Below are positions 34,191 through 46,200 of a stretch of DNA of 64,000 nucleotides, in pieces (within the stretch, counting starts at the first letter, position 1; every line of letters starts with the position of its first letter). The stretch is from the NCBI GenBank assembly GCA_037013495.1, contig CM072806.1, positions 14,987,001-15,051,000 on the forward strand, written 5' to 3'. A program made the position numbers and the translations under genes. Below the pieces are notes generated by a model, which did not search any database, was not told the origin of the DNA, and saw only the letters and a list, made by a program, of their open reading frames with translations. This stretch comes from Hippophae tibetana (Eukaryota; Streptophyta; Magnoliopsida; Rosales; Elaeagnaceae).

Positions 34191-37100
34191 ATGAAAGAAT
34201 ATACAATGCCAATCATTGGCAATGTAACTTCCGGTATCCAATTACAAGAGGCTGCAAGGAATTATGAATTGAAAAAGATTCATTATTCTTTGTTGCCTTC
34301 CTTTTACGGTATCCCTAATGAAGACCCTTTGCATTTCATTCGAGAATTCTATGCTATTGTCCAAACCTTTCCACTACATGCAATTAATGAAGATCAACTT
34401 AGGATGAGGTGTTTTCCTTACACTCTCAAAGATAAAGCTTGGTCATGGTTCATTACTCTACAGTCAGGTTCTCTTAAAACTTGGGAGGCAGTCTATGAAA
34501 TTTTTATGGGTAGGTTCTATTCCCATCAAAAGACTGTTGATCTAAGAACAAAGATAGCAACATTTTCTCAAATGAATGAAGAGCCCTTTCATGAAGCTTG
34601 GGAACGATTCAAACTCCTTTTCATTCAATGTCAAAATCATAGCTTTCCCTTACAGCTACAAAACCAATTCTTTTATGATGGATTGACACTACAGAGTCAA
34701 TACATGGTTGATAATGCTGCTGGAGGTGCTGTAGGAGAAAAGACCGCAGAGGAAACCTATAATCTTTATGAGCTGTTGGGTTCTAATTCCCAACAAAGAG
34801 GTGGTAGAAGGAAAGCAAAGGTCAATGAAGTCGGCTCTGATAATGAGATAACCTTGCAACTTGCTGAATTGACTAAACAAGTGAAATTCCTCACTTCTCA
34901 CCAAATTTCAAATCAAGAGGTATGTGAAGTGTGTTGTTCAATTGGGCATGGTACTCATAATTGTTCAAATACTTGTGATTCTAGTGTCGATGCCATAGAG
35001 GAAGTTCAATCTTTTCAAAGATATCATCCAAACACCTATAATCACCCAGCCTACACCCAATATCCAACACTAAGGTCAGATAACAACCACCCTTACCCAC
35101 CAAGCCAATCTTTTAAGCCAACCTTAGAAGATAGCTTGAATGCTTTTATTCAAGTTAGTCGTGACAACCAATTGATGACTAATCAAAGGTTGAACACCAT
35201 GGAGGCTTCGGTTAAAAGGATTGAATCTAAAGTTGGGCAACTGGCTGAACAAATGCAAAAGAAAGAACCAGGAAAGTTGCCCAGTCAACCAGAACAAGCA
35301 AAGGATGTTAGAACCCTTCGAAGTGGTAAGGTAGTCAATACCAGTTTACCTGAAATCTCTAACAATCTACCTTGTAGTTCCGGTAACAAAGAAGGCGATA
35401 TTCTAATCTCGCAAAAAGGAGAGACAAGTGTTAAACTTAACAAGCCTTCTGAAAAACTCATTGGGGGGTCATCTGACACCCCCAAAATTCAAAAGACAAC
35501 AGAACCACACCAGATACAAGTACCTTTTCCCCACCGGTTGAAAGAATCCAAACAAGATAAGCAATTCAATGATCTTTTTAATATGCTCTCTAAAGTAAAT
35601 ATCAATTTACCACTATTAGAAGTGATCATGAATGTGCCCTCATATGCCAAGTTTTTCAAAGAATTGAACACTAAGAAAAGGAGGTATGAACAGAATGAAC
35701 GAGTAGTAGTATCAGAAATTTCTAGCGCTGTACTTCAGCACAAACTACCCCCTAAGTTGAAAGACCCTGGAAGTTTTATTATAAACATAACTATGGGGGA
35801 TAAGAAGGTTGCTAAAGCAATGCTTGATTTAGGTGCTAGTATAAATTTGATGCCCTACTCTATATTCTTACAACTCAATCTAGGGGATTTAAAACCCACA
35901 ACTATGTCCCTTCAACTTGCAGATAGATCTCTTAAATATCCAGAGGGAATAGTTGAGGATGTTTTGGTACAGGTAGACAAACTGATAATACCTGTTGACT
36001 TTGTGGTTCTGGACATGCAAGAAAATCCAGCATTGGACAGAGAGCACACAATACTGCTTGGTAGACCATTTATGGCAACTACTAAAACTATTATTGATGT
36101 CCAAGATGGAAATTTGACAATGACAGTCTTAGGAGAGACTGTTCATTTTAAAGTTTTTGATTCTTCACCTTTCCCTTCTATTTCTGCCATCGATGAAATA
36201 TTCGATGTTGATCCTTTGGATAATCTTGTCCAAAACACCTTTTTCCGAACCAGAATAGAAGACAAGCTTGAAACCGTTCTTACACTTGAAAAGGTTGAAG
36301 AAGATTTAGATGAGGAAATAAAGGGGTACCTTGAACAACTAGACAATAATGAAGTGATGACAAAATCTAGTACACTTTTAAATCTACCCAGTTCTTCATC
36401 TATTAAAGAGGCCAATCCACCTGAACTTGAACTCAAAGACTTACCTGAGCACTTAAAATATGTGTTTTTGGGAGAAGGGGAAACTTATCCAGTGATAATT
36501 TCTTCAACCTTGACCAAACCACAAGAAAAGGAACTCATCAAAGTGCTTAAACAGTTTAAGAAATCTATAGGTTGGAGTATAGGGGATATAAGAGGCATTA
36601 GTCCAACAATGTGTATGCACAAGATCAACTTGGAGGACGGTGCTAAACCTGTACGAGAGGCCCAAAGAAGACTAAACCCAAACATGCAAGAGGTAGTTAA
36701 GAAGGAAATTCTTAAATTATTAGAAGAAGGGATTATCTACCCTATTGCAGATAGTAAGTGGGTTAGTCCAGTGCATGTGGTACCAAAGAAATCTGGGATA
36801 ACAGTTGTTAAAAATGACAAAAGTGAATTAGTGCCCACTAGAATAATCACTGGATGGAGAATGTGTATAGATTTTAGGAAACTAAATTTATATACGAAAA
36901 AGGATCACTTTCCTCTTCCATTCATTGATCAAATGTTGGAAAGATTAGCTGGGCACGAATTTTACTGTTTTTTGGATGGACTGTCTGGATATTATCAAGT
37001 ACCCATAGCACCAGAAGATCAGGAAAAGACCACATTTACATGTCCTTTTGGGACATTTGCTTTTCGCAGAATGCCATTTGGGTTATGCAATGCCCCTGCC

Positions 37101-39332
37101 ACGTTCCAGAGATGCATGATATCCATTTTCTCGGACATGGTGGAAAAATTCATTGAGATTTTCATGGACGATTTCTCTGTCTTTGGGAACTCATTTGATG
37201 ATTGCTTACATAAATTGACTTTGGTTTTAGAAAGATGCATTGAATGCAATCTAACCCTTAGTTGGGAGAAAAGTCATTTTATGGTTCAACAAGGGATAGT
37301 TTTAGGACATATAATTTCAAACAAGGGTATTGAAGTTGATAAGGCAAAAGTTGAATTGATATCCAAACTACCTCCCCCTACATCTGTGAAGGGGATAAGA
37401 AGCTTCTTGGGACATGCAGGATTCTACAGACGATTTATTAAAGATTTCTCTAAAATAAGTCGTCCATTATGTAACTTGCTATCCAAAGATGCTGATTTTG
37501 ATTTCAACAATGACTGCCTTACTTCCTTTAATACCTTGAAAGATAAACTCACATCTACCCCTGTTATAATGGCACCAAACTGGTCTTTACCCTTTGAAAT
37601 AATGTGTGACGCTTCTGATTATGCAATAGGAGCAGTCCTGGGACAAAGAGTGGAAAAGCGTTTACATGTCATCTACTATGCTAGCAAAACACTCAATGAT
37701 GCCCAGATGAATTACACCACCACTGAAAAGGAATTCTTGGCTATAGTATTCTCTTTAGACAAATTTCGGTCTTATTTAGTAGGATCTAAAGTGATTGTGC
37801 ATTCTGATCATGCTGCTTTAAGATACCTATTGAGTAAACCAAATGCCAAGCCAAGATTAATCAGGTGGGTCTTACTCTTACAAGAATTTGACCTAGAAAT
37901 CAAGGATAAGAAAGGCAGTGAAAACTTAGTAGCTGACCATTTGTCTAGGTTGATTTCTGACTTTAATTCTCTTAAAGATGAGAGTAATGACGATATAGTT
38001 GAAACCTTTCCTGATGAACAGTTATTTTTCATAGGTCCGAACCCATGGTACGCTGATATTGTAAACTATCTTGCCACTGGTGTTTTGCGACCTAACACTT
38101 CATATCAGGAAAAGAAAAGGTTTTTCAAAACTATTAAGGACTATTTCTGGGATGACCCTTATTTATACAAGATTGGTCAAGATCAAGTCATCCGGAGATG
38201 TGTACCTGAAGAAGAACATAAGAGCATTCTGACTTTTTGTCATGAACTTCATTGTGGGGGTCATTTTGGAGGAGAAAAGACAGCCCGTAAGATATTACAG
38301 TCTGGATTCTTTTGGCCCACTCTTTTTAAAGATGCTCATATGTTTTGTGCACAATGTGATAGATGTCAAAGAACAGGAAACATAAGCAAAAGAGATGAAA
38401 TGCCTTTGACATCTAATTTAGTTGTTGAACTCTTTGACGTATGGGGGATTGACTTTATGGGTCCTTTTCCCCCATCTAATGGTTTTCAATACATTTTGGT
38501 TGCTGTGGATTATGTGTCCAAGTGGGTAGAAGCTATCCCCACCAAAACCAATGATGCTAATGTTGTTGTGAAATTCTTGAAAGATTTCATATTCAGTAGG
38601 TTCGGAACGCCTAGAGCTATAATAAGTGATGGAGGTAGCCATTTTTGTAACAAACTCTTTGATGGAGTACTAAACAAGTACAACATCACACATAAGGTAG
38701 CTACTCCATATCATCCTCAAACTTCCGGATTAGTGGAAGTAAGTAATAGGAAAATCAAGGGAATACTGGAACGCACTGTGCGTCCTTCAAGGAAGGATTG
38801 GGCATTTAAGTTAAATGATGCCTTATGGGCATACCGCACCGCTTACAAAACACCTATTGGGATGAGCCCTTATCGGTTAATCTTTGGGAAAGCGTGCCAC
38901 CTTCCAGTTGAACTTGAACACAAGGCTTATTGGGCAATTAAAGAGCTAAACATGGATTTAGATAAAGCAGGTGAAAAACGAGTACTCCAGCTTCATGAGT
39001 TGGAAGAAATTAGGAATGAAGCCTATGAGAATGCCAAATTATACAAGGAGCGTACTAAGCGCTATCATGACAAGAGGCTAGTTCCTAAGACTCTTCACCC
39101 TGGAATGAAAGTTCTTTTATTTAACTCTCGTTTGAGATTGTTTCCAGGAAAGCTAAGATCAAGATGGGATGGACCATTCAAAATAGTTCAGGTATCTGAA
39201 CATGGAGTAGTAGAACTATTGGACTCCAAGACACAAAAAACGTTCAAAGTTAATGGCCATCGTGTCAAGCCTTATGTGGAAGAACCAAACAACATTGCTG
39301 AAATGGATTGCGTTTGGCTGAGTAACCCTTAG
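34191..39332 (+). CDS. gag2-pol polyprotein of element D (Athila-type)
   Basis: A single 1713-aa frame. Residues 1-205 are the capsid-like core. A canonical CX2CX4HX4C zinc knuckle lies near 245-258 and a coiled coil near 320-365. Then comes a linker with TLRSGKVV. Protease has DLGAS at 546-550 and LLGRPF near 630. Reverse transcriptase has MCIDFRKLN near 890, [11 protein letters not shown] and FMDD near 991. RNase H has [10 protein letters not shown] near 1138. Integrase has an HHCC zinc domain at 1351-1392, GIDFMGPF near 1420, SDGGSHF near 1479 and [10 protein letters not shown] near 1508. The GPY/F-like C-terminus ([11 protein letters not shown]) is near 1655. Gag and Pol lie in one frame, as usual in Athila-type elements, so a 1:1 Gag2:Pol output is expected. 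Gag1 may provide the rest. There is no chromodomain and no envelope frame. Confidence 0.95.
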   Translation: MKEYTMPIIGNVTSGIQLQEAARNYELKKIHYSLLPSFYGIPNEDPLHFIREFYAIVQTFPLHAINEDQLRMRCFPYTLKDKAWSWFITLQSGSLKTWEAVYEIFMGRFYSHQKTVDLRTKIATFSQMNEEPFHEAWERFKLLFIQCQNHSFPLQLQNQFFYDGLTLQSQYMVDNAAGGAVGEKTAEETYNLYELLGSNSQQRGGRRKAKVNEVGSDNEITLQLAELTKQVKFLTSHQISNQEVCEVCCSIGHGTHNCSNTCDSSVDAIEEVQSFQRYHPNTYNHPAYTQYPTLRSDNNHPYPPSQSFKPTLEDSLNAFIQVSRDNQLMTNQRLNTMEASVKRIESKVGQLAEQMQKKEPGKLPSQPEQAKDVRTLRSGKVVNTSLPEISNNLPCSSGNKEGDILISQKGETSVKLNKPSEKLIGGSSDTPKIQKTTEPHQIQVPFPHRLKESKQDKQFNDLFNMLSKVNINLPLLEVIMNVPSYAKFFKELNTKKRRYEQNERVVVSEISSAVLQHKLPPKLKDPGSFIINITMGDKKVAKAMLDLGASINLMPYSIFLQLNLGDLKPTTMSLQLADRSLKYPEGIVEDVLVQVDKLIIPVDFVVLDMQENPALDREHTILLGRPFMATTKTIIDVQDGNLTMTVLGETVHFKVFDSSPFPSISAIDEIFDVDPLDNLVQNTFFRTRIEDKLETVLTLEKVEEDLDEEIKGYLEQLDNNEVMTKSSTLLNLPSSSSIKEANPPELELKDLPEHLKYVFLGEGETYPVIISSTLTKPQEKELIKVLKQFKKSIGWSIGDIRGISPTMCMHKINLEDGAKPVREAQRRLNPNMQEVVKKEILKLLEEGIIYPIADSKWVSPVHVVPKKSGITVVKNDKSELVPTRIITGWRMCIDFRKLNLYTKKDHFPLPFIDQMLERLAGHEFYCFLDGLSGYYQVPIAPEDQEKTTFTCPFGTFAFRRMPFGLCNAPATFQRCMISIFSDMVEKFIEIFMDDFSVFGNSFDDCLHKLTLVLERCIECNLTLSWEKSHFMVQQGIVLGHIISNKGIEVDKAKVELISKLPPPTSVKGIRSFLGHAGFYRRFIKDFSKISRPLCNLLSKDADFDFNNDCLTSFNTLKDKLTSTPVIMAPNWSLPFEIMCDASDYAIGAVLGQRVEKRLHVIYYASKTLNDAQMNYTTTEKEFLAIVFSLDKFRSYLVGSKVIVHSDHAALRYLLSKPNAKPRLIRWVLLLQEFDLEIKDKKGSENLVADHLSRLISDFNSLKDESNDDIVETFPDEQLFFIGPNPWYADIVNYLATGVLRPNTSYQEKKRFFKTIKDYFWDDPYLYKIGQDQVIRRCVPEEEHKSILTFCHELHCGGHFGGEKTARKILQSGFFWPTLFKDAHMFCAQCDRCQRTGNISKRDEMPLTSNLVVELFDVWGIDFMGPFPPSNGFQYILVAVDYVSKWVEAIPTKTNDANVVVKFLKDFIFSRFGTPRAIISDGGSHFCNKLFDGVLNKYNITHKVATPYHPQTSGLVEVSNRKIKGILERTVRPSRKDWAFKLNDALWAYRTAYKTPIGMSPYRLIFGKACHLPVELEHKAYWAIKELNMDLDKAGEKRVLQLHELEEIRNEAYENAKLYKERTKRYHDKRLVPKTLHPGMKVLLFNSRLRLFPGKLRSRWDGPFKIVQVSEHGVVELLDSKTQKTFKVNGHRVKPYVEEPNNIAEMDCVWLSNP

Positions 39333-39344
39333 CACCAAAAAGAT

Positions 39345-39393
39345 ACGTCTTGCTAAGACGTTAAACTAAGCGCTGGATGGGAGGCAACCCATC
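39345..39393 (+). other. Post-pol hairpin pair
   Basis: ACGTCTT/AAGACGT with loop GCT (39345-39361) and GATGGG/CCCATC with loop AGGCAA (39376-39393), starting 12 bases after the pol stop. The same pair is seen near 10045-10090, 14140-14190 and 20094-20146, and a relative follows gag1. In element C the second hairpin is GTTGGA/TCCAAC around the same AGGCAA loop (44986-45003). Confidence 0.8.
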
Positions 39394-39658
39394 ATGTTAG
39401 GTAATTTTTTTTTTATTGTTATTTGTTTTATTTACTTAATTTTATTGTTTATTTTAGTTTACTTGTATGTGAATAATTTTTAAATTTGTTAAAACTAAAA
39501 TATTTGTTGAGATGTTAAGAGTTCACAGCGATCTGTCTGTATACATTTTAATGATGAATATGATGGATGCACCTGCATTTCTTCATTACTACTTACACAT
39601 TCTCAAGAAATAGGTAATCTTTCTCCTCTTTTCTCTTTATCTTTAATTTGCAGTTGTT

Positions 39659-39694
39659 ACATTGAGGACAATGTAAGTTCTAGGTTGGGGGTGG
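39659..39694 (+). other. ACATTGAGGACAATGT inverted repeat and internal G-rich tract
   Basis: A perfect 6-bp inverted repeat (39659-39674) is followed by GGTTGGGGGTGG (39683-39694), which closely resembles the terminal tract GGTTGGGGGTTG before the 3' LTR. Both are conserved in X (9760-9800) and Y (13840-13880). It could be a second polypurine-type primer site; that is inference. Confidence 0.65.
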
Positions 39695-41207
39695 TGAAAA
39701 GTTACCATGCTATATATATAAAAATAAAAAAATAAAAAAATTCTCACAAAAATTTATCATTTCTTTAAATCAAATTTAAGTAAATAGTTAAGTCTTTGGT
39801 ACTGTTAGATTAATTTTTGAAAACATATCATGAAATATTGTGTAATTATTTTTGATAATTAGTTAGTTTTTGTCATAACTAGTATTTCTTGATAAAATGT
39901 GGAAATTAGATTAAACCCAAAATCGGTATTTATGAATTTTGTTTTAGTGGAGACTACCCTTGTGAGATATAATTTGAGCCTAATTTCTTTTATTCAGAGT
40001 GAAATATATATTTTTTCTACTCCAAACACATTTCTTATTTATTCAAAAAGTTTAGATGATCTCTATAGGTATTAGCATTGAATGTATGAATTTTTTTCAT
40101 CTTAATAGAGTATCATATATTTTTTATTATTATTTTTCGTTTAGATTAAACGATTTGAGTAGAAATTGATAGTATATGCTTATATCTCATTCATGCATGA
40201 CTGCTACAAAAACAAAAAGACATATCTGGGGTTACCTAAACCGAGATCAAACAGAAAAGACACAAAATTAACCACTCACCAAAATCCAAAAAAATGTACA
40301 ATCTGTACATGGGTTGACTCTCTAAAAAAATACATATATTGAAAAATATCTACAGAAAAAAAAAAAAAATAGAGAGATAAAAAATAGTATCATCTACATA
40401 CTATGACCCACATTGCCTACAAAGTTGTGAGTAAAGGCTAATTACAAAAGAAAGATATAGGAAGTAATTCCCTAAAAAGTCATTGCAATTTCTTCATTTG
40501 TTAAAGCATATATCTTGAAATTCTTTCTTAATGAGTTTGATTTATGCATGAAAATAATTTTTGTATATGATATCTTTATAATTTATACATTCGATTCCTT
40601 TCATGAGATCAATGTTAAAATAACACTTTGAGCCTTTATTCTTTATACATATGCGAACATATTAGTTCATTTCTATACATCAACTCTTTCGCATATAAAT
40701 TAGTATGAGTGTTTGAACCCATAGGATTCAGTGCTTTGAGAGTATTGACTTGTGAGGAATAGAGTCGAAGCGAATACTGATTCATGACACTGAAATTGGG
40801 TAAAATTAAATTGATACATTTTTGAAATGAAATATGAAAATGATTTTCGACTAATTATTATAATAAAATCATGATTGTTTAAAGAGATTAAAATAACTTA
40901 TGCTTGAGATTTTAATTATGATCTTAAAAGAGATTAAAAAGTATGAGATATTTTTGTGATATGTTGTGTTCTTTTACTCTTAAATTAATTTTTGATTGTG
41001 TTGTAATTTTAATTTTTGATTTGATTGTTTTTATCTTTACATTTAGTTCAATGTTTGTGGGTATCATTACTGAAAACCCTCACGAGACTCAAACTCGTCC
41101 ACTAGGGCAACCTAGGGGTTTAACGGCTTGTTGCATAGGCTAAATGCAACCGTTTCAATCCACGAAAGTGATTTAGGATAGTTTAATTTTTAGCTTTTAT
41201 CGCTTCT

Positions 41208-41244
41208 CTTGCTAAGAGACTAGCAAGAAGCTGGTTGGGGGTTG
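41208..41244 (+). other. Stem-loop and polypurine-type tract before the 3' LTR
   Basis: CTTGCT/AGCAAG with an 8-base loop (41208-41227), followed by GGTTGGGGGTTG abutting the LTR at 41245. The stem is also present in X (8205-8225) and Y (12305-12325). The tract is the expected plus-strand primer, though interrupted by T. Confidence 0.75.
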
Positions 41245-43288
41245 TGATGAGTGCTCAAAAAGCACTAAAATAACCATGATTTTATGTACCTTAATTGATT
41301 AAAAATACATATATTTATATGTTTTATCATATATTTATATAAATTTGTCTTTTTCGGAATCACGGGTATTTTTATTGTTTTTCAGGTATTTTGGCTTAAA
41401 AACGCAATGTAAAGACTTAAAGAGGAATATTTGAAGCAATACATCACAAATATATCAATAAATAAGTGAGAAAAGGTCAACAAACATGGAAAAATCGGAC
41501 GAAATGGGTCGAAAAGGTCAAAAATGTCAAAAAGACGGAAATCGCGCGTCGCAGCCCGGCCGTGCGCGCTGCCCAGCGCCCCAGCGCCCAGCCGCGCGCG
41601 CCCCAGCGCGCCCCAGCGCCCCATCCCGCGCGCGCTGGCATGCCCAGCTGCGCGCAACGCAGCGCGCTGGCACTGTTCACGCGCGCCGAGCTGCGCGCAG
41701 CGCCCAGCAGCCGCCCATCCGCGCGCCCAACGCGTTTTCGCCCCATTTTTCACGTGCAGCCGCCCCTGTGACGTCATGCTGACGTCATTGATGACATCAG
41801 CAAGTCCAATACGCGTTTTTACATTTTTTAATATTTTTTTAACATTTTTTTACTCATTTTTTCTCTCCATCCTCACCTATAAATACCCCCCTTCCATTCA
41901 CTTCAAATCACACCTTCAAAACTCACTTCTCTCTTCTTTCTTTCTCTCATTTCTTAGTTTTTAGTTTCTCTTAGTTTCTTTCTTAGTTTCTAAGCTTTTC
42001 TTAGTTTTTCTCTTAGTTTTTAGTTCAATTCTCTTAGGTTTAGTGTTCTTCTCTTTTTGAGAGGAACTTGTAATGTTTTTGTAATAATTTAGATTTTTGA
42101 TTCAATATATGGAAGTGCAAATTCCGCTCGGAGGTTTTCTAGCAACGGGAATAGCGTCGAAGTTCTGTAAGGATTTTATTTTCTTTACAGTTATTTTTAT
42201 GCTTTATTCTTACATGTTATATTCAACTTGTCTGTGGTTAAATTTAACTATGCTAGCTGTTTAGTAAAAATGATGTAATAACGACGTTGTTATGCTTGCG
42301 AAATATTAAATAGGTAAAAATCTTTAAAATGAATTGATTTTGTTTTTATTCAAGATTTTATATTAAGAATGTTAGAGAGAAATATATTATTTTTCATTAC
42401 AAACTTAAACCCGAAAATTAGATTTTAAGGTTTAGTTATCCGGTCTAATTTAGAGTAGTGCTCTTTTATTTGTTGGTACAATCGCCCGGTAGTTAGAGTG
42501 AAACTCTATTTCAAAAGTTTTTATAAGAATTATTATGTGAAAATGTATTGACAACATGTTTTCAATAGTGGTTTTAAAACTTGAAAGTTAGTACTCGGAT
42601 AATTAAATTCTTAAGTTTAATTTGGACACCTTGAATAATGTTTAAATTGTCTAACCCCACCAAAGGTGGCATTTAAATGGTTCATTTTCAATCTCTTAGA
42701 AAAAGGAATTAATTTAATTAAGCATATTAGTTATCAACCCCACCCATAGGTGTTAATTGATTTGTTTAGTTAACAAAGAATATCTAACCCCACCAAAGGT
42801 GGTATTTATATAAAAAAGAGAGAATCAATAAAATGTCAATTTATATCTTTAATAACCTAGTTAATATGAGCAAGCATAATTAATTTAGTTATTATATCCA
42901 TAAATACTCCGCTAATATAAATGATAAAAATTTGCATGAACATTTATTGAATCCGTATATATGTTTATTTCTAGATAATTATTTGAATTTGTATCTATGT
43001 TTATTTTTATGATTTTAGATTATATTTAATTAATCTGTATATATGTTTTATTTTATGTTATTAGATTAGGAACACAAAAACCAAACTATCGTGACAGGAT
43101 GTTTAGGATTTAATTTCGTTTTTAAAAGGTTGAATAATAAGTTAAAAACCACATACATTCCTTCCTTAGATCGACCTTGGGAGTATACTTATCATTTTCT
43201 ACGAAATGATTCGTGCACTTGCGAGAGTTTTATAAATATTAAAACCAAAGTATTTGCGGGAATCGGCGATGCCGGTTTTCGTTCATCA
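41245..43288 (+). repeat. 3' LTR of element D (2044 bp)
   Basis: Nearly identical to 29588-31688. By eye I found one substitution near 30898/42488, one at the start of the GC island, and length changes inside the island. It has its own site cluster (41751-41799) and TATA box (41878-41885), so it could drive transcription into the flanking DNA of element C. Confidence 0.95.
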
Positions 43289-46200
43289 CCTCATTTTTTT
43301 TTATAATTGTCCAGATAATCCTAAATCAGCATACTATATGGGTAATGTGAACCAAAACAATAATCCATACATGAATACATATAATCTAGAATAAAAACAA
43401 CATCTAAATTTCTTTTGTAGTAATAACAATCAAGATACAAACTTTAATGGGGGTGGTGAAAGACTTCATCCAGTCATTAAATACAAAAGTGTCCACTCAA
43501 GAGGATTTAATTCAAAATTTAGAGACCCAAATGGGAAAATTTCTCAGTCCATAAGTCAAAGGCCTCAAGGAAAACTTCCAAGTGACATTATTATAAATGT
43601 AAGAAGAGAAGGTAAGGAGCACTGTAAAGCCATAGCCTTGAGGAGTAGTAAAAGTTTAAAGGAGGAATATGAGACTCAAAAAGATTAGGAGAAATAGAAA
43701 GCTAAAAAGGATGAGGAGAAACAAGTGGATAAAAGAGAAATGGAAAGAAAATAATTCAACCAAAAAAGAGTAACCTCTACAAACCCACTCTTTCTTTCCT
43801 TAAAAGATTGTAAAAGAAAAAATTAGATATATAATTTTCAAAATTTCTAGATGTCTTTAAGAAGCTGCACATAAATATACCATTTGTAGATGCACTTGAA
43901 CAAATGACTTCTTATGAGAAATTTCTAAAGCATACCATGCTAATAAAAGGAGGCTTAGAGATAATGAAACAAGAACCTTGACTGAAGATTGTAGTGTCAT
44001 CCTTCTTATAAATCTACCCCAAAAATTAAAAAAATGAAAATTTATCTTTGACATTCCTTCCACAATTGGGAATATGAACTTTGATAAAGCACTATGTGAC
44101 TTGGGTGCAAGTTTTAACCTTATGCCATTATAGGTCTTCAATAGATTGGGGGTTGGTAACGATAATCCCATTTGACAAATATATCATAGAAAATGTGCTA
44201 GTAAAAGTAGAAAAGTTCATCTTTCTGGTAAATTTTATTATACTAGACATGAAAAAGCAAGTAACATTCCTATCATACTTGGACGTCCAATCTTAACAAT
44301 TGAAAGTACGCTCATTAATGTACAAAAATATGAGCTTACAATGAGATTGCAAGATGAAAAAAGTAACATTTAAAGTTTTTAAAGTATCTAAACCTACTAA
44401 TATTGATAATGCTAATGAATGCTTTAAATAGATGCTACTAATTATGATGATAACTTAAAAAAATATAATGATTTGCCTACACTTAAGACTATTACACATG
44501 ATATTGTGAATAGTGAAGTAAACTTATCAAGAAAAATGCAATCTATTTTAATTTTGAAAATATGGAATCTATAATTGATATTGTTGATTATGTGAACTAT
44601 TTGGAGGCTACACCTCCTATATGTATACCTAATGTTATTGTTGAGATTTTTGAGATATGATCTAAGCTCAAATAATCTATTGAAGAGCCAATCAAGTGGG
44701 CAAGTGGAAGAGTCCAATAAAGAGGTAAAAAATGATGCTACAAATACATAAATTAGATGAGATAAGGTAGAGTGCTTATAAGAATTTCAAAAAGTACAAA
44801 AAGAAAACAAAAATATGGCATGATAAGAGAATTGAGCACTGTGTTTTTAAATCGGGACATAAAGTATCATTGAATAAATCACGACTCAAACTATTTTTGG
44901 GAAAACTAAACAGTAAATAGACACAGAGGGATGAACCTTAGAAGTTTATATAACTGTCTAGTCAAGGATGTTAAACGTAATTCAGGTTGGAAGGCAATCC
45001 AACATTATTTTACTTATATTTTGTTACTATTTTTTTTTAGGAGGTGAATAAACTTGAAGAGTAATGGCACAATAGGATTGAGCAGTTTCGACAACAAATG
45101 TGATGTGCCAAGACTAAGTGAGTTTTCTTTCATTTTACCTTTTCATATTTGTATGTGTGCATTAGGGAAAATGTGCAATTTATTTTTGAGGGAGCAAACT
45201 TTATTCTTTACTTTAGTATTTAGTATGCATTTCAATTTTTAGAATTTTATTTTATTTTTAGAATGTTTTTAATCATAATATGGGTAAAACTTGATAAATA
45301 CATAAAAACCAAATGTATGCATGCATGATATGAAATGTATGAACCCAATCATAAAAGTTGGTTGTCATGACTAGGATAAGGAATCTAACATACTCATTAA
45401 GATACTTACATTGATCATGTGATATACTTTCTAATTTTGATTGGATTGATTCAAATGTTATGCACATGTTCATGATTAGAAAATTTATAGTGAGTTATAT
45501 AAGTTGATAAGATCTACCATGTTTTATAATCTATTTAATCATTCCTTGGGGCAAAATTTTAAATAGTATTTAGCAAGAGAGATGATTTAGGCCTTATTTG
45601 GATTAATTAAGTCTTTCAAGCTAACTATTGTTAATATCTTTAATCACTCATTTGAGCCCAATTAAGAACCTTTCATATCTTTAAGCCATATTTTATGCCT
45701 AACTAATAAGCATTACTATTGCCTTTGCATCTTTAGCTTATACAAAAAGAAAATGAAATCATGTGTTATGCTATAGAGTGAGGATGATTGTAATGTACCC
45801 TATTTTTTTAAAAAAACTCACAACACAATTATCTCTCTAAAGAAAAAGAAAATAAGTTTGAGGGTGTTTTAAAGTTACAAAAAAAAAATGAGGAATAAAA
45901 TAATATGAAAACAATGAAAAGATAGGGTGCACTAAAATATCAAGTAAAACCTCAATTGTAGTTAAAAAGTGCACGATGAATAAAAAGAAAGCTAAAATGT
46001 GTAAAGAGGAATGTTTTCATTTATCTTCCCAACCTAAGCCTTATATTACACGCATATAAAACCCTTATTGATCTTTAACTAAGTGCATATTTATATTTGT
46101 GGAGATGAATGTGAAAAATAGACTTATGAAATTCGTTCTAAGATTTAATTGATTAGCATGCTTATATAGGATGATTTTATGAGTGCATTGAATGATGTCA

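Larger units (their letters stand above)
39333..41244 (+). other. Long 3' region of element D without an open frame
   Basis: 1.9 kb between pol and the 3' LTR, conserved along its length with the 3' regions of X (8191-10297) and Y (12291-14365), yet without a convincing frame in either strand. Athila elements often have an envelope-like gene here; none is visible. Recognisable parts are the hairpin pair (39345-39393), a CT-rich tract with AG at 39652, the ACATTG motif with a G-rich partner (39659-39694), and the stem-loop plus tract at 41208-41244. Confidence 0.75.
29588..43288 (+). mobile_element. Element D: young, whole-looking Athila-type LTR retrotransposon with two gag genes
   Basis: The 13.7-kb element has two near-identical LTRs (29588-31688, 41245-43288), each beginning TGATGAGTGC and ending TTCATCA. 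It has a tRNA-Asp primer site, a leader with structured RNA motifs, a stand-alone gag1, a gag2-pol frame, a 1.9-kb 3' region without a long frame, and a G-rich tract before the 3' LTR. By eye the LTRs differ by about two substitutions over roughly 2 kb, plus length differences in the GC island. That indicates a very recent insertion, of the order of 0.1 million years or less at usual plant rates. It looks whole. It lies in the gag of element C. I see no 5-bp target duplication: the flanks are TGGAC and CCTCA. Confidence 0.93.

Noticed and set aside
39333-41244. Envelope-like gene expected in some Athila elements
   Set aside because: Looked for on both strands; no frame longer than about 70 codons and no signal peptide or membrane segment.
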